Source: Serripes groenlandicus (lineage: Eukaryota > Mollusca > Bivalvia > Cardiida > Cardiidae). Taken from it: a DNA stretch of 64,000 nt. The notes beneath the pieces were generated by a model. That model did not search any database. It was given only the letters and a program-made list of their open reading frames with translations, and was not told where the DNA came from. Positions 1 through 12,785 of the stretch are shown here, piece by piece. Location of the stretch: positions 33,313,822-33,377,821 of the forward strand of contig JASEVX010000011.1 of NCBI GenBank assembly GCA_031761405.1. The letters run 5' to 3'. A program made the translations under genes and the position numbers. Every line of letters starts with the position of its first letter. The stretch's first letter is position 1.

Positions 1-632
1 CAGAAAATCTTTTTTTGACGTCAGAAAATGGATTTCTTGATATCAAGAAATAAAGAGTATTTTCTGATATCAAAAAATAGATTTTATGATATCAAAAATT
101 CATTTTTTGAAAAATCTATTTTTGGATATCAGGATTTCGAATTTTTGATATCAGAAAATATTCATTATTTTCTGATATCAAGAAATTGATTTCCTGATAT
201 AAAAAAAATCGAATTCCTGATATCAAAAAATATCAAGAAATATGCTCTATTTTTCCTTATCAGATGATTTTCTGATATCAAGAATTCGAATTCCTTATAT
301 CAGAAAATGAATATTTGATATCAGAAAATGTATTTCTTGATGTCAGATTTATCAAGAACTTACCCTGTCTTCTCGGTTTTCCTTATCAGATGATTTTCTG
401 ATAACAAGAATTCGAATTCCTGATATCAGAAAATGAATTTTTGATATAAAAAAAATACTGACGATTTTCTGATATCAAGAAATACATTTTCTGATATCAA
501 AAATTAATTTTTCTGATATCAGGAATTCGAATTCTTGTTATCAGAAAATCATCTGATTAGGAAAAATAGAGCATATTTCTTGATATTTTTTGATATCAGG
601 AATTAGATTTTTTGATATCAGGAAATCAATTT
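1..632. repeat. AT-rich TGATATCA palindrome array with long inverted repeat
   Basis: The 8 bp palindrome TGATATCA and close variants recur every 20-40 bp, joined by GAAAAT/AATTCGAATT linkers. Superimposed on this, 183-346 and 469-632 are imperfect reverse complements of each other (about 164 bp arms, loop about 122 bp), so the block can fold into one long hairpin. The right arm ends where the next dispersed repeat starts (631). No coding potential. It may extend left of the window. Confidence 0.75.
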
Positions 633-1279
633 AGAGGCAAATTTGAATACCAGCTTTCGCGTCCAAGATTGCTTGAAAAGGAGCTGGAAACATGGTATGT
701 CTGACTGCATCCACATATTGCCTATTGTTTTGAGCTAAGCAGCTCTTCAATTTTACACTAACCTCCTGCGTTGTTTTTTTGTGATTTTTGGAGTAAAGGG
801 TAAAATTGCTATTTTTTTCATCCTGTTTCAGACCACTTTTGTGGCCAATTCTTTCCATAATATTGACCGAGAGTGTGAATTCCAGTCATTTTCTTATAAT
901 TCGTGCACTCCTTGATACAGGAAAATCCTTTTAATAATACCAGAATGGATATTATGAGAAATATAGAGAGAATAAAAGTTGGGGTGTCCCCGGGAAACAG
1001 AACATCAGCTTTCAACTGTGTATCGCCACCTGACGAAAAGGTTAATCTGAGATGACCTTAGATTCATTAGATCTATTTATGAGCGTAGTTTAGGTCTGGT
1101 TTTAATGAGATTGGGTTCCAGTCGTCAAACCGTTAATGCTTACCATTAACAATATCAACAATTCATATGGTAAAAGAGAGAAACCTCTAACTGTGTTAAA
1201 TAGCCTTTGTGATTTAAGAGTTATTTCCCTTAGGTTTTAAATAACATGCTAATCCTTTTCCGGTCGATTTGATCGTTAA
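631..1279 (+). repeat. Dispersed 650 bp repeat, copy A
   Basis: Aligns by eye with 34893-35551 in the same orientation, with scattered substitutions and small indels. Both copies begin at TTAGAGG and both end at GATCGTTAA, after which the sequences diverge completely. Sharp shared ends suggest a mobile unit. I see no terminal repeats or open frame that would classify it. Confidence 0.7.
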
Positions 1280-1734
1280 AGGCCAGGTCACACTGTGGCG
1301 ATTTGGGGCTACGAGTTACCACGAGTTATAACTCTTCGGTTGTCGTGTAGGATTCGGACACTTATCTGTACATGCCGTGTAGATGTCTTTTTGTGTCTCC
1401 TCATGTCGCCAGTACTCGGCAAAAAGCGGCGAGTATTTTAAACGGTTTAAAGTTGTCGTGCCAATTTTCATGTCGTACAGATGTCGAAGACATGTTGATG
1501 GGATGTCGTCCAATCTTGTACACGTGTGGAGGACATGTCGTCACTTGTCTTCGCTTCTCGCCGTGTAAAAAGTCGTTCGACATGCTACGAGTACAGTTGC
1601 GAGTTAGAAAGACATGAATACGATCCCTGCTCAACATGCGCCCAACACGTAGCGAGTTTGTATGACTTCTTTTCAACATTTTGGGTGCGCATATTTTCAT
1701 TCGTTCTCCTGTAGACTTCGGTCACTCCACAATC
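1280..1734 (+). mobile_element. Left end of a PIF/Harbinger-like element (candidate)
   Basis: Immediately after GATCGTTAA the sequence reads AGGCCAGGTCACACTG, followed by a run rich in CGAGTT, GTCGTG and GACATG words. A GG-CC-GTCACAC start next to TAA/TTA resembles PIF/Harbinger ends. It lies directly upstream of the broken MADF gene, and such elements usually encode a Myb/SANT/MADF-like partner protein. I did not find the matching right end before 4.6 kb, so the element boundary is uncertain. Confidence 0.4.
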
Positions 1735-3869
1735 ATGCCCCAAAAGAGGAAAGGTAAAATGCTAGTAAAAAAGAAGGTGTCCGTGGATCTAGAAGTTGAG
1801 CCACAGTCACCACCCCCTCCACCAACACCACATCTGAAAGATCTGTCAGAGACAGAGGGAGAGAACGAGATAAACCGACCATGGAATTTGATGATGGAGT
1901 GATCCAATGTATCAATTCGAAAGGGAAACGAGTTTATAATAACTTTATGGACAGGCAAGAGGAGCTATTGGTAGAGTGGTTACAGGACAATCCTATCTTG
2001 TACAACAGGTGCCTGAAAGATTATAAAAAAACAAGGGGGAAAAGTCTGCTATGTGGACAGAGATTGCTATGAATTGGCTATTACATGTGCTAAAACTGTT
2101 TAATGTGCTATAAATTAGCGGCTTCACACAGACTGGAGACTGTTTTTTTTTAGATCACCTAAGCCGAACTTATATGACCGCATACAGTTGTTTTGCTATC
2201 GGGAAATGGCAAAATGTACTTTTCTTGCCTATCTGTAATTAAATTGTTAACAGCTAGCATTCGTCTTTGGTCCGACGTCGTAGGTAAATTTGGCATCATA
2301 CTTTATCACCTTCTTCACTTATATTTTCAGAAGCCCTACTTCATAAATGGTATAAGACAATGAGGACTCAGTTTGGAAGGCTTATCCAGAAGAAGTCTGG
2401 TGATGGTGCCCGTGATTACACTGACAGGGAGAGGTGGGTTCTATGTAAATTGGCTTTCCTATAGAGCCATATCGTCCGGGTTGCCAGCAGACAGGCTGGG
2501 TTCGCGAAAGGCAAGCTGGGATGCATCACCTCAACAACAACACCGCCATCTGATGAATCTGCCATGGAGGACGACGGCATTCCTATCGAACAAGAGGGTG
2601 GCGGTCGCACACAGTCTACCGCTGGTCCATCTTCCGCTGTTCCATCTACCGTGGTCCATCTTCCGCTGGTCCATCCACCGCTTCTGCTCCTGCTCCCCAA
2701 GGAAGAAGAAAAAGAAGACTACATCCACAGACACAGAGTTACAGGATCTGATAAACAAGCGAACTGAAAGGGCTGAGGGCAGCCGGGAGATGCGTGAGAA
2801 GGTGACCGAGTTGATCAAGGCCGTGGAGAACCCACATAGAGCTTATGCAAACTATCTTGCCTCCATGCATCCATCAATACATCCAGACCTGTGGGGGGTG
2901 GGGGACTACCTGAAGAAGAGCCATGATAATCTCATTTGCTTTGTAACATAGTCTAAGCGCCTGTGGAAACTCGAGGTACCGCACTGGATGCCACAGGTTC
3001 AGCAGTATGCGCCAAGTTATAGCCAGTTACAAACCATGGTTTCACAGCAGTATGGGCCAAGTTATAGCCAGTTACAAACCATGGTTTCACAGCAGTATGG
3101 GCCAAGTTATAGCCAGTTACAAACCATGGTTTCACAGCAGTATGGGCCAAGTTATAGCCAGTTACAAACCATGGTTTCACAGCAGTATGGGCCAAGTTAT
3201 AGCCAGTTACAAACCATGGTTTCACAGCAGTATGGGCCAAGTTATAGCCAGTTACAAACCATGGTTTCACAGCAGTATGGGCCAAGTTATAGCCAGTTAC
3301 AAACCATGGTTTCACAGCAGTATGGGCCAAGTTATAGCCAGTTACAAACCATGGTTTTACAGCAGTATGGGCCAAGTTATAGCCAGTTACAAACCATGGT
3401 TTCACAGCAGTATGGGCCAAGTTATAGCCAGTTACAAACCATGGTTTCACAGCAGTATGGGCCAAGTTATAGCCAGTTACAAACCATGGTTTCACAGCAG
3501 TATGGGCCAAGTTATAGCCAGTTACAAACCATGGTTTCACAGCAGTATGGGCCAAGTTATAGCCAGTTACAAACCATGGTTTCACAGCAGTATGGGCCAA
3601 GTTATAGCCGGCTACAACCCATGGTTTCACAGCAGTATGGGCCAAGTTATAGCCGGCTACAACCCATGGTTTCACAGCAGTATAGTCTTGGTCATGGTAG
3701 TCGCACTCAATATGATCAGATTTGGGACACAGCTGAACCCACGTATGGCAAGACAATGGCGTCTACTCCAACCCCCGTTAACTTGTATAGGGGCTCCCTT
3801 GGGTCTTTGGTGAGACAGCTAGAGGATATAGACGACCCGTCACATAACACATCATCTATTGACTGTTGA
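1735..3869 (+). pseudogene. Broken MADF-type DNA-binding protein gene
   Basis: Pieces in different frames read like one spliced gene. A basic Pro-rich start (ATG 1735) is followed in another frame (about 1881-2030) by a MADF/Myb-SANT-like segment, EELLVEWLQDNPILYNRCLK then KDYKK. A shift near the AAAAAAACAAGGGGG tract is needed to reach the typical continuation KSAMWTEIAMNW. A second exon follows an AG at about 2331 (LLHKWYKTMRTQFGRLI), hits an in-frame TAG, shifts frame again near 2700, and continues as TDTELQDLINKRTERAEGSR and DLINKRTERAEG-like charged sequence to a TAG at 2949-2951. The same frame then runs through a 15-copy QQYGPSYSQLQTMVS repeat to a stop at 3869. MADF proteins bind DNA in the nucleus, and those of Harbinger elements assist the transposase. 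With two in-frame stops and at least two shifts I call it a pseudogene. Sequencing error could explain the homopolymer shifts but not all the lesions. Confidence 0.65.
3000..3674 (+). repeat. 45 bp minisatellite, 15 units, inside the MADF remnant
   Basis: Fifteen 45 bp units, nearly identical, begin at CAGCAGTATG and break off in a partial unit at 3675. The unit encodes 15 residues (QQYGPSYSQLQTMVS) in the frame of the gene. Because 45 is a multiple of three, other frames and the other strand are open as well. The last two full units share the variant AGCCGGCTACAACCC. The homogeneity points to recent expansion. Confidence 0.95.
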
Positions 3870-5042
3870 ACTGTTTAACATTGTTTGTACTTTCTTTATG
3901 TTACATGTGGCATAAATAATGTGTTGTTGTGGCATTTGTCTGAGAGGATTTTTTTTATACTCGTGTGATATAACTTGAACATTTCAATGTTAATTGCTTT
4001 TGTTACATTGTTTGTGACATAAATAATGTCTTGTGGTATCTGTTATTAAAAGAGTGTGTATCATACTGATATATTTGTTTTCGCAAATAAAAACAGAGAA
4101 TAAAGATAAAATAAACAAAAATCAATCAGAAGGTCAAAACTAGAAAAGGCAATCAGAAAGTTGAAAGTTTCAACTTTAAACCTTCAGAGTGTTTTTCTAG
4201 TTTATTTGCCTATTTATATGTTCAAGTTTTTATTCTTTGTATAAATCAGAGCCGAGCTCAGTCGTTCATCAAAGGACTAAAAGTATAAGTGGAAAAGCAG
4301 CCAGTTGCTCGGAAATACTTTTGTGAGAAGTACTGGTGTGAGAAATATGGGTAGATGAACTGTTCTCCGTTATATGACTGCAAAAGTGTTGAAAACGGCG
4401 ATATACCTCAATCAATTGTACAATTCAAAGTAAAATGTTATGCAATATACAACAACAATTAATTAGATGGTATATATGCAACATTTTAATGTACACACTA
4501 ACTGTTTATTACAAAATATGTGTTAACTCAGATTCAGTGCATAGTAGATCACGCACATCAAACGAAGTTCATGGAAGTTTACAAAATGTTCGCCTGCCAA
4601 GGAACCGCGCCGATTGAGTTGGTGTAGTACATCATAAGGTAATCTCTCTGCTGCTGGGCCACCCTGGTTCCGAAATTCCCTCTCTGGTTGGAGAAATTTA
4701 TCCCTGTATTAGTTTAAACTTATTTAATTTACATCGATTGCGAAAAAAGATTTCAGCTTATATTCATCACGTTCGATGTCTGCTTCCCAAAGTCAAAACC
4801 CGCTCATCACGAGACTTTTCGTACGAGAGGTCGACGCTCTACCTCTGAACCATCGTCTTCCACGTCCTTTAGTTTTTGGGGATTCCGTCTCCATGTTTTG
4901 CTGATCAGAACGGCAGACCGGGGTTTGATTCCATATTGGTTCATACTAAAAGGGTCGTTATGGATTCCCTTAGAGCAATTCCAGTGTTCTGTTGAAAACT
5001 GCATACAGCAATTGCATTTGAATCAAAATGTGCAGTGGTTAA
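3870..5042. other. AT-rich flank with dispersed repeat fragments
   Basis: AATAAA-type signals at about 4085-4110 could serve the MADF remnant. Around 4290-4410, GGAAAAGCAGCCAGTTGCT is a fragment repeated near 58025. The stretch 4735-4800 resembles 61485-61550. No gene seen. Confidence 0.5.
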
Positions 5043-5269
5043 TTAACCCTTTCCCTCATATAGACACTTTTTGATGCCTCTGCAGCAGGCGGATTTTTGA
5101 AAACTGACAAAAGAAGAAATTGCTCAAAACGAGAAATTCCTCCTTTTGCCACAATGTTTTCCACTTTTAGTCATAGGTCATCAATTAAATTTTAGAGATT
5201 TTCTAGTTTTTGACAAAAATATGCTCAAAGTCGTCTGCTGCAGAATTGTCGTATGAGGGAAAGGGCTAA
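5043..5269. mobile_element. TTAA foldback MITE (piggyBac type), copy 1
   Basis: Left end TTAACCCTTTCCCTCAT, right end ATGAGGGAAAGGGCTAA. Subterminal CTGCAGCAGGCGG and CGTCTGCTGCAG are inverted, and the centre pairs GAAATTGCTC with GAGAAATTCC imperfectly. The right TTAA has mutated to CTAA. Confidence 0.85.
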
Positions 5270-5572
5270 AGAAAACTACCTTACCGTATGTATTACATGT
5301 ATTGATAAATATTCTATCTACATGTAAGTATCTAAATGGATTTTTCGTGAAATCTTCTGGGTCTACTCGTCGAACAGTGCTGAGCCAGATGCACTGGTCG
5401 CAAAATAATGCCGTAGGTTTGATTTTCGCCGAGCAAACTTTAAAACAAGAAGTCGAACTCTAGATCCGATAGCTCTTTTCCTGTTTTGTTGATATACTTC
5501 ATCTATGTGTTTGGTCTGTCAAAGGTTGGGGTAACTGACACCGGGAATGAAGATACTCTGCGAAAACCAACC

Positions 5573-5762
5573 TTAACCCTTTCCCACATGCAGACGCACA
5601 TTGACGCAATAGCAGCCGACGCGTTTTGAAAACATTGTGGCCAAAGGTGAAATTGCTCATGAGCAATTTCACCTTTGGCCACAATGTTTTCAACTTTATT
5701 TAACGATTAAGCTATCTTTTTGAGCACTTTCAGGTTTTTATCACTATGTTTTCAAAGTCGTC
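5573..5762. mobile_element. Truncated TTAA MITE, second subfamily
   Basis: Starts TTAACCCTTTCCCACATGCAG and has a perfect inner hairpin around TTGCTCATGAGCAA extended by GGCCAAAGGTGAAA. This marks a subfamily distinct from copy 1. The right end is replaced by another repeat at about 5763. Confidence 0.8.
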
Positions 5763-5955
5763 TGCTAAGTTTCTAGAAGCATTCTGTGACTTATTGGCGA
5801 ACAGGATAGAGCCAGTTCAGACTGCGCAGATGTCCTGGCAAAAACTGGATCTTCACTGGTCATAAATGTAGCACGGTTGGTTTTCTCAGAGCAAACATGA
5901 ACAAAGAAAGTCGTTAACTCTGAGAACTCCTTTTCTGTTGAATTCACTTTTCATA
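5763..5955 (-). repeat. Dispersed repeat with GTTCGCCAAT end
   Basis: Read on the minus strand this resembles 12800-12915 and 58190-58320 (plus): GAAAACCAACCGT, then GTGAAGATCCAG, then CGCAGTCTGA, then TGTTCGCCAAT. A diverged relative lies at about 5345-5480. Probably a short interspersed element. Class unknown. Confidence 0.55.
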
Positions 5956-5999
5956 GGCCCGTATTATGGGAACACCTAATGCGGGGAGCGTTCACATTC

Positions 6000-6893
6000 T
6001 AAGTTTTCAACAAACTTGTTTAACATGTTGTCCGCATAAGTTTTCAACAAACTTGTTTAACATGTTGTCCGCATAAGTTTTCAACAAACTTGTTTAACAT
6101 ATTGTCCGTATAAGTTTTCAACAAACTTATTTAACATGTTGTCCGCATAAGTTTTCAACAAACTTGTTTAACATATTGTCCGCATAAGTTTTCAACAAAC
6201 TTGTTTAACATGTTGTCCGCATAAGTTTTCAACAAACTTGTTTAACTAGTTGTCCGCATAAGTTTTCAACAAACTTGTTTAACATGTCCGCATAAGTTTT
6301 CAACAAACTTGTTTAATATATTTGTGCGCATAAGTTTTCAACAAACCTATTGAACATGTCCTCCGCATAAGTTTTCAACAAACTTGTTGTCCGCATAAGG
6401 TTTCAACAAACTTGTTTAACATGTTGTCCGCATAAGTTTTCAACAAACTTGTTTAACATGTTGTCCGCATAAGTTTTCAACAAACTTGTTTAACATGTTG
6501 TCAGCATAAGTTTTTCAACAAACTTGTTTAACTAGTTGTCCGCATAAGTTTTCAACAAACTTGTTTAACATGTTGTCCGCATAAGTTTTCAACAAACTTG
6601 TTTAACATGTTGTCCGCATAAGTTTTCAACAAACTTGTTTAACATGTTGTCCGTATAAGTTTTCAACAAACTTGGTTAACATGTTGTCCGCATAAGTTTT
6701 CAACAAACTTGGTTAACATGTTGTCCGCATAAGTATTTAACAAACTTGGTTAACATGTTGTCCGCATAAGTATTTAACAAACTTGGTTAACATGTTGTCC
6801 ATGTTGTGCGCATAAGTTTTCAACAACCTTGTTTAACATGTTGTCCGCATAAGTATTTAACAAACTTGGTTAACATGTTGTCCATGTTGTGCG
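6000..6893. repeat. 37 bp satellite
   Basis: Tandem copies of a unit containing AAGTTTTCAACAAACTTG and TTTAACATGTTGTCCGCAT, about 24 units with point and small indel variation. Later units carry the variants TTGGTTAAC and AAGTATTTAAC. The array runs into the assembly gap. Confidence 0.95.
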
Positions 6894-7093
6894 NNNNNNN
6901 NNNNNNNNNNNNNNNNNNNNNNNNNNNNNNNNNNNNNNNNNNNNNNNNNNNNNNNNNNNNNNNNNNNNNNNNNNNNNNNNNNNNNNNNNNNNNNNNNNNN
7001 NNNNNNNNNNNNNNNNNNNNNNNNNNNNNNNNNNNNNNNNNNNNNNNNNNNNNNNNNNNNNNNNNNNNNNNNNNNNNNNNNNNNNNNNNNNNN
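6894..7093. other. Assembly gap (200 N)
   Basis: Exactly 200 N separate the 37 bp satellite from the 19 bp satellite. The round number suggests a placeholder, so the true length and content are unknown. Confidence 0.99.
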
Positions 7094-10000
7094 ACTATAT
7101 ACGAATACTAACACTATATACGAATACTAACACTATATACGAGTACTAACACTATATACGAGTACTAACACTATATACGAGTATTAACACTATATACGAG
7201 TATTACACTATATACGAGTATTACACTATAATATACGAGTATTAACACTATATAATGAGTATTAACACTATATGACGAGTAACTAGATAACACTATATAC
7301 TAGTATTAACACTATATACGAGTAGTAACATTATATACGAGTAATAGTAATAACACTATATACGAATACAAACACTATATACGAGTATTAACACTATATA
7401 CGGGTACTAATACTATATACGAGTACTAACCTTATATACGAGTACTAACACTATATACAAGTATTAACACTATATACGAGTACTAACACTATATACGAGT
7501 ACTAACACTATATATACGGGTACTAACACTATATACGAGTACTAACACTATATACGAGTACTAACACTATATACGAGTACTAACACTATATACGAGTATT
7601 AACACTATATACGAGTACTAACACTATATACGAGTATTAACACTATATATACGGGTACTAACACTATATACGAGTGCTAGCACTATATACGAGTATTAAC
7701 ACTATATATACGGGTACTAACACTATATACGATTACTAACACTATATACGATTACTAACACTATATACGAGTATTAACACTATATACGAGTAGTAACACT
7801 ATATACGAGTACTAACACTATATACGAGTAGTAACACTATATACGAGTAGTAACACTATATACGAGTACTAACACTATATACGAATACTAACACTATAGT
7901 ACTTAACACTATATACGAGTACTAACACTATATACGATTACTAACACTTTATACGAGTATTAACACTATATACGAGTACTAACACTATATACGAGTAATA
8001 ACACTATATACGAATACTAACACTATATTACTTAACACAATATACGAGTATTAACACTATATACGATTACTAACACTATATACGAATACTAACACTATAT
8101 TCGAGTAGTAACACTATATACGAGTATTAACACTATATATACGTGTACTAATACTATATACGATTACTAACACTATATACGAGTAGTAACACTATATACG
8201 AGTAATAACACTATATACGAATACTAACACTATAGTACTTAACACTATATACGAGTATTAACACTATATACGATTACTAACACTATATACGAATATTAAC
8301 ACTATATACGAGTATTAACACTATATACGAGTATTAACACTATATACGAGTATTAACACTATATACGAGTACTAACACTAAATACGAGTATTAACACTAT
8401 ATATACGGGTACTAACACTATATACGAGTGCTAGCACTATATACGAGTATTAACACTATATATACGGGTACTAACACTATATACGATTACTAACACTATA
8501 TACGATTACTAACACTATATACGAGTATTAACACTATATACGAGTACTAACACTATATACGAGTACTAACACTATATACGAGTATTAACACTATATACGA
8601 GTAGTAACACTATATACGAGTACTAACACTATATACGAATACTAACACTATAGTACTTAACACTATATACGAGTACTAACACTATATACGATTACTAACA
8701 CTTTATACGAGTATTAACACTATATACGAGTACTAACACTATATACGAGTAATAACACTATATACGAATACTAACACTATATTACTTAACACAATATACG
8801 AGTATTAACACTATATACGATTACTAACACTATATACGAATACTAACACTATATTCGAGTAGTAACACTATATACGAGTATTAACACTATATATACGTGT
8901 ACTAATACTATATACGATTACTAACACTATATACGAGTAGTAACACTATATACGAGTAATAACACTATATACGAATACTAACACTATAGTACTTAACACT
9001 ATATACGAGTATTAACACTATATACGATTACTAACACTATATACGAATATTAACACTATATACGAGTATTAACACTATATACGAGTATTAACACTATATA
9101 CGAGTATTAACACTATATACGAGTACTAACACTATATACGAGTATTAACACTATATATACGGGTACTAACACTATATACGAGTGCTAGCACTATATACGA
9201 GTATTAACACTATATATACGGGTACTAACACTATATACGATTACTAACACTATATACGATTACTAACACTATATACGAGTATTAACACTATATACGAGTA
9301 CTAACACTATATACGAGTACTAACACTATATACGAGTATTAACACTATATACGAGTAGTAACACTATATACGAATACTAACACTATAGTACTTAACACTA
9401 TATACGAGTACTAACACTATATACGATTACTAACACTTTATACGAGTATTAACACTATATACGAGTACTAACACTATATACGAGTAATAACACTATATAC
9501 GAATACTAACACTATATTACTTAACACAATATACGAGTATTAACACTATATACGATTACTAACACTATATACGAATACTAACACTATATTCGAGTAGTAA
9601 CACTATATACGAGTATTAACACTATATATACGTGTACTAATACTATATACGATTACTAACACTATATACGAGTAGTAACACTATATACGAGTAATAACAC
9701 TATATACGAATACTAACACTATAGTACTTAACACTATATACGAGTATTAACACTATATACGATTACTAACACTATATACGAATATTAACACTATATACGA
9801 GTATTAACACTATATACGAGTATTAACACTATATACGAGTATTAACACTATATACGAGTACTAACACTATATACGAGTACTAACACTATATACGAGTATT
9901 AACACTATATACGAGTACTAACACTATATACGAGTACTAACACTATATACGAGTTCGAATACTAACACTATATATACGGGTTCTAACACTATATACGAGT

Positions 10001-11582
10001 ACTAACATTATATACGAGTAATAACACTATATACGAGTACTAACACTATATACGAGTATTAACACTATATACGAGTATTAACACTATATACGAGTATTAA
10101 CACTATATACGAGTACTAACACTATATACGAGTTCGAATACTAACACTATATATACGAGTACTAACACTATATACGAGTAATAACACTATATACGAGTAC
10201 TACCACTATATACGAGTATTAACACTATATACGAGTAGTAACACTATATACAAGTACGAAAACTAACACTATATATTCGAGTACTAACACTATATACGAT
10301 TACTAACACTATATACGAGTACTAACACTATATACGAGTACTAACACTATATACGAGTTCGAATACTAACACTATATATACGGGTATTAACACTATATAC
10401 GAGTACTAACACTATATACGAGTAGTAACACTATATACGAGTACGAATACTAACACTATATATACGAATACTAACACTATATATACGAGTACTAACACTA
10501 TATACGATTACTAACACTATATACGAGTAATAACACTATATACGAGTACTAACACTATATACGAATACTAACATTATATATGAGTATTAACACTATATAC
10601 GAGTATTAACACTATATACGAGTACTAACACTATATACGAATACTAACATCATATACGAATACTAACATTATACACGAGTACTAACACTATATACGAGTT
10701 CGAATACTAACACTATACATACGAGTACTAACACTATATACGAGTAATAACACTATATACGAGTACTAACACTATATACGAGTATTAACACTATATACGA
10801 GTAGTAACACTATATACAAGTACGAAAACTAACACTATATATACGAGTTCGAATACTAACACTATATATACGAGTAATAACACTATATACGAGTACTAAC
10901 ACTATATACGAGTATTAACACTATATACGAGTATTAACACTATATACGATTACTAACACTATATACGAGTAATAACACTATATACGAGTACTAACACTAT
11001 ATACGAATACTAACATTATATATGAGTATTAACACTATATACGAGTATTAACACTTTATACGAGTACTAACACTATATACGAATACTAACATCATATACG
11101 AATACTAACATTATACACGAGTACTAACACTATATACGAGTTCGAATACTAACACTATATATACGAGTACTAACACTATATACGAGTAATAACACTATAT
11201 ACGAGTACTAACACTATATACGAGTATTAACACTATATACGTGTAGTAACACTATATACAAGTACGAAAACTAACACTATATATACGAGTACTAACATTA
11301 TATACGATTACTAACACTATATACGAGTACTAACACTATATACGAGTACTAACACTATATACGAGTACTAACACTATATACGAGTTCGAATACTAACACT
11401 ATATATACGGGTATTAACACTATATACGAGTACTAACACTATATACGAGTACGAATACTAACACTATATATACGAATACTAACACTATATATACGAGTAC
11501 TAACACTATATATGAGTACGAATACTAACACTATATATACGAGTACTAACACTATATACGAGTACTAACACTATATACGAAT
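7094..11582. repeat. 19 bp satellite with higher-order structure
   Basis: About 230 copies of a 19 bp unit, ACTATATACGAGTACTAAC with variants at the GAGTACT positions. The marker GAGTGCTAG recurs at about 7672, 8427 and 9180, giving a higher-order period near 755 bp (about 40 monomers). A second pattern with CATCATATACGAATAC recurs at 10648 and 11090 (442 bp). No coding content. Confidence 0.97.
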
Positions 11583-11591
11583 AATGTGGCA

Positions 11592-11684
11592 TACGCAGAC
11601 GATACATTTGAAATAGTTCTGCCAGCAAATGTAGGTTTACGCAGACGATACATTTGAAATAGTTCTGCCAGCAAATGTAGGTTT
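11592..11684. repeat. 46 bp direct duplication
   Basis: Two adjacent copies of a 46 bp unit starting ACGCAGACGATACATTTG, directly downstream of the 19 bp satellite. Confidence 0.9.
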
Positions 11685-11827
11685 ATACTGTCCTTGTAAA
11701 TTGAACTGGTGCGCGATGAATACATAACAAGGTCAGTTTACATTGAAATGAAGAGTAAAATGACGTTGCATACTTTGATATTGTCCCGTTCACTTTGCAT
11801 TGAAGAAAGTGGTCATGATTATAGGTT

Positions 11828-11948
11828 ATTGACCCTGTACTGTGAAATCATCGTTGGACCGAGTTCTTTGGTTGACGTTGCCGAGCTTGCGAGGCTACGT
11901 TCGCCAAAGAACGAGGTTCAGCGATGATTTTACAGTACAGGGTCAATA
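11828..11948. mobile_element. Short foldback element (121 bp)
   Basis: Ends TATTGACCCTGTACTGT and ACAGTACAGGGTCAATA are inverted repeats of about 27 bp with a single mismatch. An inner pair, GAGTTCTTTGG and CCAAAGAACGAG, extends the pairing. It looks like a MITE. The flanks do not give a clear target duplication. Confidence 0.65.
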
Positions 11949-12070
11949 CCCTTTTTATTGCATACTTTCATATTGTAAACTATTTGCTTTGCGTTGTGGA
12001 GGTTTTTTTATTATCTAGAATGAATAAATCTGCTTCCGAATTAGAAACAAACTGTTTGTTTACATAAGTA

Positions 12071-12785
12071 GATAAATACTCGCTTTGTTCTACCAGTAAA
12101 TGTGATATAAATACTTGCTTTGTTCTACTAGTAAATGGGATATATTCTTGCTATGTTCTACTAGTAAATATGATATATACTTGCTATATTCTACCAGTAA
12201 ATGTGATATGTACTTGCTATATTTTACCAGTAAATGTGATATATACTCGCTATGTTCTACTAGTAAATGATGTGATAAATACTCGCTATGTTCTACCAGT
12301 AAATGTGACACATACTTGCTATGTTCTACCAGTAAATGTGATAAATACTCGCTTTGTTCTACCAGTAAATGTGATATACACTTGCTATGTTCTACCAGTA
12401 AATGTGATATATACTTGGTATGTTCTACTAGTAAATGTGATATATACTTGCTATGTTTTACCAGTAAATGTGATATATACTTGCTATGTTCCACCAGTAA
12501 ATGTGATATATTCTTTCTTTGTTCTACCAGTAAATGTGATATAAACTTGCTATGTTCTACCAGTAAATGTGATAAATACTCGCTTTGTTCTACCAGTAAA
12601 TGTGATATACACTTGCTATGTTCTACCAGTAAATGTGATATATACTTGGTATGTTCTTCTAGTAAATGTGATATATACTTGCTATGTTCTACCAGTAAAT
12701 GTGATATATTCTTTCTTTGTTCTACCAGTAAATGTTATATAAACTTGCTATGTTCTACCAGTAAATGTGATATATACTTGCTATA
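12071..12785. repeat. 33 bp minisatellite
   Basis: About 21 units of TGTTCTACCAGTAAATGTGA plus ATATACTTGCTA. The unit GATAAATACTCG recurs at 12340 and 12571, giving a 231 bp (7-unit) higher-order period. Because 33 is divisible by three, long open frames occur on both strands, and I do not call them genes. Confidence 0.95.

Noticed and set aside
2953..3813. Long open frames on both strands over the 45 bp array
   Set aside because: Unit length is divisible by three, so all frames without a stop in the unit stay open. Only the plus frame ending at 3869 continues the MADF remnant.
6806..7149. Open frames across the N gap
   Set aside because: They consist mostly of undefined residues.
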